DNA from: Syntrophaceae bacterium UBA6078
GTDB lineage: Bacteria; Desulfobacterota; Syntrophia; Syntrophales; UBA2210
DNA length: 24,562 nucleotides
Reading direction: 5' to 3'
Assembly (NCBI GenBank): GCA_002428735.1
Contig: DIXO01000063.1
Span: 1-24,562 of the forward strand
In this document: one piece after another, positions 23,178-24,562 of the stretch
Numbering within the stretch: position 1 is the stretch's first letter
Layout: each line of letters starts with the position of its first letter
Translations under genes and position numbers: made by a program
Notes under the pieces: model-generated
Told to the model about the DNA's origin: nothing
The model's input: the letters and a program-made list of their open reading frames with translations, nothing else
Database searches by the model: none

Positions 23178-24075
23178 TTAGCCCTATAGCAAAAGGGGTC
23201 AAAAATGAGCAATACGATCACCAAGCGCCTATCTAAGCTTGTTGAAGAAGGCGATGAGGTTGACAACGATGTTTGGGGTGACCGATGGGCGTTAAAAGTA
23301 AGAGCTTTTCTTGAAGCAACCGATGCAACCGACGAGTGCGAGAAATTCGTGAGCCTGAGCTCAACCGATTTCTGGGATTCCCACTCTTTGCGCTTGGGAT
23401 ACCTACAAGGACTATTAGCCAAGGCTGAAGCAAAAGCAGGTTCACACCTGGATGCAGATGTAACTTCAAAAGAATCTGCAAAGCCGTTCCCCTCAAAAAA
23501 ACAAGACCCTCGAAAGGTGTTTATTGTCCACGGACATGACAATGAAGCAAAGGAAACAGCTGCAAGATTCATTGAAAGACTCGGCCTTCAACCCGTCATT
23601 CTTCATGAACAAGCCAACGCTGGTCGAACAATCATTGAAAAGTTTGAAACGTATTCAGGCGATATCGCTTTCGCTGTTGTCTTGCTTACGCCAGATGATG
23701 TTGGTTCTATCTTTTCCGATGCATCGAACCTCAAACCTCGGGCAAGACAGAATGTGATCATGGAACTTGGTTACTTCATGGGAAGACTAGGACGCCTCAG
23801 TGTTTGTGCCTTATACAAGGGAGGGGTCGAATTGCCCTCCGACTACCAAGGAGTCCTTTACACTGAGATGGATTCAGCGGGTGTTTGGAAATCTAAGATT
23901 GCCCAAGAGTTCGTGCAAGCAAAACTTCCAATCAACCTCGAGGCACTGCTTGGTGGCTAACCAGCCGGTGCAGTTGACAGCCAGGGCCGGGGCGTTTTTG
24001 AAATGCATTCTTAGGTTTAGTTTTCAGCTGTTTTTTGGACGTTTGTGGGAGCCCTGGCTGCCACTGACCTCTGCG
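23178..24075 (+). mobile_element. Integron gene cassette 1 (TIR-like effector)
   Basis: The cassette runs from the T of G|TTAGCC (23177-23183) to the G of G|TTAGGC (24075-24081). It holds a single gene that fills nearly the whole unit, with the stop codon lying inside the attC core, which is typical of cassettes. The box GGCTAAC at the beginning of its attC (23955) is the exact complement of its own first bases G|TTAGCC, as required for a site that is split when a circular cassette integrates. Confidence 0.8.
23205..23960 (+). CDS. TIR-like domain protein, putative antiphage NADase effector
   Basis: A 251-residue protein with a helical N-terminal part (about 1-80) that I cannot name and a C-terminal TIR-like nucleotide-binding domain (about 103-245). 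KVFIVHGHDNEAKETAARFIERLGL, AFAVVLLTPDD and RARQNVIMELGYFMGRLGR are the signature of the family formerly called predicted nucleotide-binding protein with TIR-like domain, found in CBASS/Pycsar-type effectors. Glu187 (IMELGYF) is the expected catalytic residue for NAD cleavage. No cyclase gene is visible beside it, so the activating signal is unknown. AGGGG lies before the start at 23205. The TAA stop is part of the attC core. Codon use and lower GC than the rest of the window point to transfer. Defence by NAD depletion is inferred from the family. Confidence 0.85.
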   Translation: MSNTITKRLSKLVEEGDEVDNDVWGDRWALKVRAFLEATDATDECEKFVSLSSTDFWDSHSLRLGYLQGLLAKAEAKAGSHLDADVTSKESAKPFPSKKQDPRKVFIVHGHDNEAKETAARFIERLGLQPVILHEQANAGRTIIEKFETYSGDIAFAVVLLTPDDVGSIFSDASNLKPRARQNVIMELGYFMGRLGRLSVCALYKGGVELPSDYQGVLYTEMDSAGVWKSKIAQEFVQAKLPINLEALLGG

Positions 24076-24081
24076 TTAGGC
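23955..24081 (+). repeat. Integron attC recombination site
   Basis: Starts with GGCTAAC (R'' box, 23955-23961) and ends with GTTAGGC (R' box, 24075-24081), 127 bases in all. The arms contain a perfect 10-bp inverted repeat, CAGCCAGGGC (23978-23987) and GCCCTGGCTG (24051-24060). The outer arms remain similar after reverse-complementing, with small length differences that would give extrahelical bases on folding, as in attC. The long variable centre (23988-24050) is T-rich. Recombination would occur at G24075|T24076. Confidence 0.85.
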
Positions 24082-24495
24082 ACTCAAAAAACAAAAGGAG
24101 GTTTTTCATGAAGACAGCCATTCACTTTACTCTGCTCAGTTTCGTCCTTATGGCTTTGGTGACCGGATGCAGTTCACATCCAAAGATTACCTTGGAGACT
24201 ATCCAGAGGGATATTGTCGGGAAAAATACAGGCGAGGGTATCATGTCATGGACCTTCGACAAGAACGAGCCCCGAGAAATTTCTATTATAGAGAGCAAAT
24301 ACGAGGGTGACAAAGCAACAATAATCATCGATATGAAAACCCAAAGTGCTCCAGGATCGTTTATGCGGAGCCAGATGGCGGGAAAGCTCCGTTTGCATTA
24401 CGAGTGGATTGCAAAAGAGTGGAATCTCACTCGAGTCGAGAATTTAACATTCAAACGATTGTGATGTCTTTTCTAATGTCGATGGAAGTGCCTAA
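24076..24495 (+). mobile_element. Integron gene cassette 2 (lipoprotein), attC interrupted
   Basis: Begins with TTAGGC (24076) and continues through the lipoprotein gene. At 24490-24495 the bases GCCTAA are the complement of that start, which is the beginning of its own attC. The site is broken at this point by the intron-like sequence, so the rest of the attC should lie beyond the right edge of the window. Confidence 0.7.
24108..24464 (+). CDS. Small cassette-borne lipoprotein of unknown function
   Basis: A 118-residue predicted lipoprotein. The signal sequence MKTAIHFTLLSFVLMALVTGC ends in a lipobox V-T-G-C with the modified Cys at 21, so it should be anchored in the cell envelope. The mature part of about 98 residues (KITLETIQRDIVGKNTGEGI, then TIIIDMKTQSAPGSFMRSQM and LHYEWIAKEWNLTRVENLTF) suggests a small alpha/beta fold of the NTF2-like or DUF4878-like kind, but I cannot assign a family. 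Start 24108 has a very good AAGGAGG (24095-24101). It is the only gene of cassette 2. Function unknown. Confidence 0.8.
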   Translation: MKTAIHFTLLSFVLMALVTGCSSHPKITLETIQRDIVGKNTGEGIMSWTFDKNEPREISIIESKYEGDKATIIIDMKTQSAPGSFMRSQMAGKLRLHYEWIAKEWNLTRVENLTFKRL

Positions 24496-24562
24496 TCGGG
24501 TAGCCGGGGGTTTTTCTGCCCCAGCCCCCACACCACCCGGCATGCGGGTCCGCACCGGGCGG
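24495..24562 (-). mobile_element. 3' end of a group II intron (IIC-attC type), truncated by the window edge
   Basis: Read on the minus strand from 24562, CCGCCCGG, TGCG, GACC, CGCA, a two-base TG bulge and CCGGGTGG fold as a domain V-like hairpin. A second G5/C5 hairpin (domain VI-like) follows and the sequence ends CTACCCGAT at 24495. The following exon bases are TAGGC. Group IIC-attC introns are known to insert into the bottom strand of attC at about TTGT|T, opposite to the cassettes, which is exactly this arrangement. The catalytic body and the reverse transcriptase gene would be beyond the right edge. The tetraloop GACC is not the usual GNRA, which lowers confidence. Confidence 0.65.

Overview
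The window looks like a chromosomal segment of a mesophilic, moderately GC-rich Gram-negative bacterium, most likely Desulfobacterota (former Deltaproteobacteria; a Syntrophales-like lineage is a guess). The reasons are the gene neighbourhoods (hisS-aspS, a deltaproteobacterial-type RdgC, rplM-rpsI-argC), the Cys-rich HisRS insert and a lipoprotein signal. No tRNA, rRNA or CRISPR array was seen.

Layout: (1) 162-5106, plus strand: hisS, aspS, an RdgC-like protein and a glyoxalase-II-like hydrolase. (2) 5126-8043, minus strand: a zinc alcohol dehydrogenase and the ribosome GTPase typA, whose start codon is immediately preceded by an intrinsic terminator. (3) 8326-10110, plus: the pyruvate/peptide transporter cstA and its terminator. 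(4) 10139-14088, plus: an operon-like run of a small hydrophobic protein, an ArsA/Get3-type ATPase, a membrane-anchored unknown, a bacterial eRF1-like (baeRF) protein, a DUF493 protein whose start seems to be non-canonical, and a cysteine hydrolase. (5) 14159-15262, minus: a DUF4124 secreted protein and a small unknown with a clear promoter. (6) 15755-17649, minus: a translationally coupled LsrF-like thiolase and zinc dehydrogenase. (7) radC (minus) and greA (plus), divergent; greA has a structured 5' leader. (8) 19237-22676, minus: rplM, rpsI, a strong terminator, argC and cysS.

(9) From about 22740 to the right edge the DNA changes character: it is more AT-rich, largely non-coding up to 23177, and then forms an integron gene-cassette array. 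Cassette 1 (23178-24075) carries a TIR-like, probably NAD-degrading defence effector and ends in a 127-bp attC. Cassette 2 (from 24076) carries a small lipoprotein. Its attC is interrupted after GCCTA(A) by what looks like the 3' end (domains V and VI) of a group II intron on the minus strand, of the IIC-attC type, running off the window. The terminal box of each cassette's attC is complementary to the first bases of the same cassette, which is an internal proof of the boundaries. No integron integrase lies in the window.

Most genes are housekeeping (translation, ribosome maintenance, transcription fidelity, arginine synthesis). The two parts most worth following are the ArsA-like/baeRF operon, which may be an uncharacterised membrane-targeting or ribosome-associated module, and the integron cassette array with a defence gene and an attC-targeting intron.
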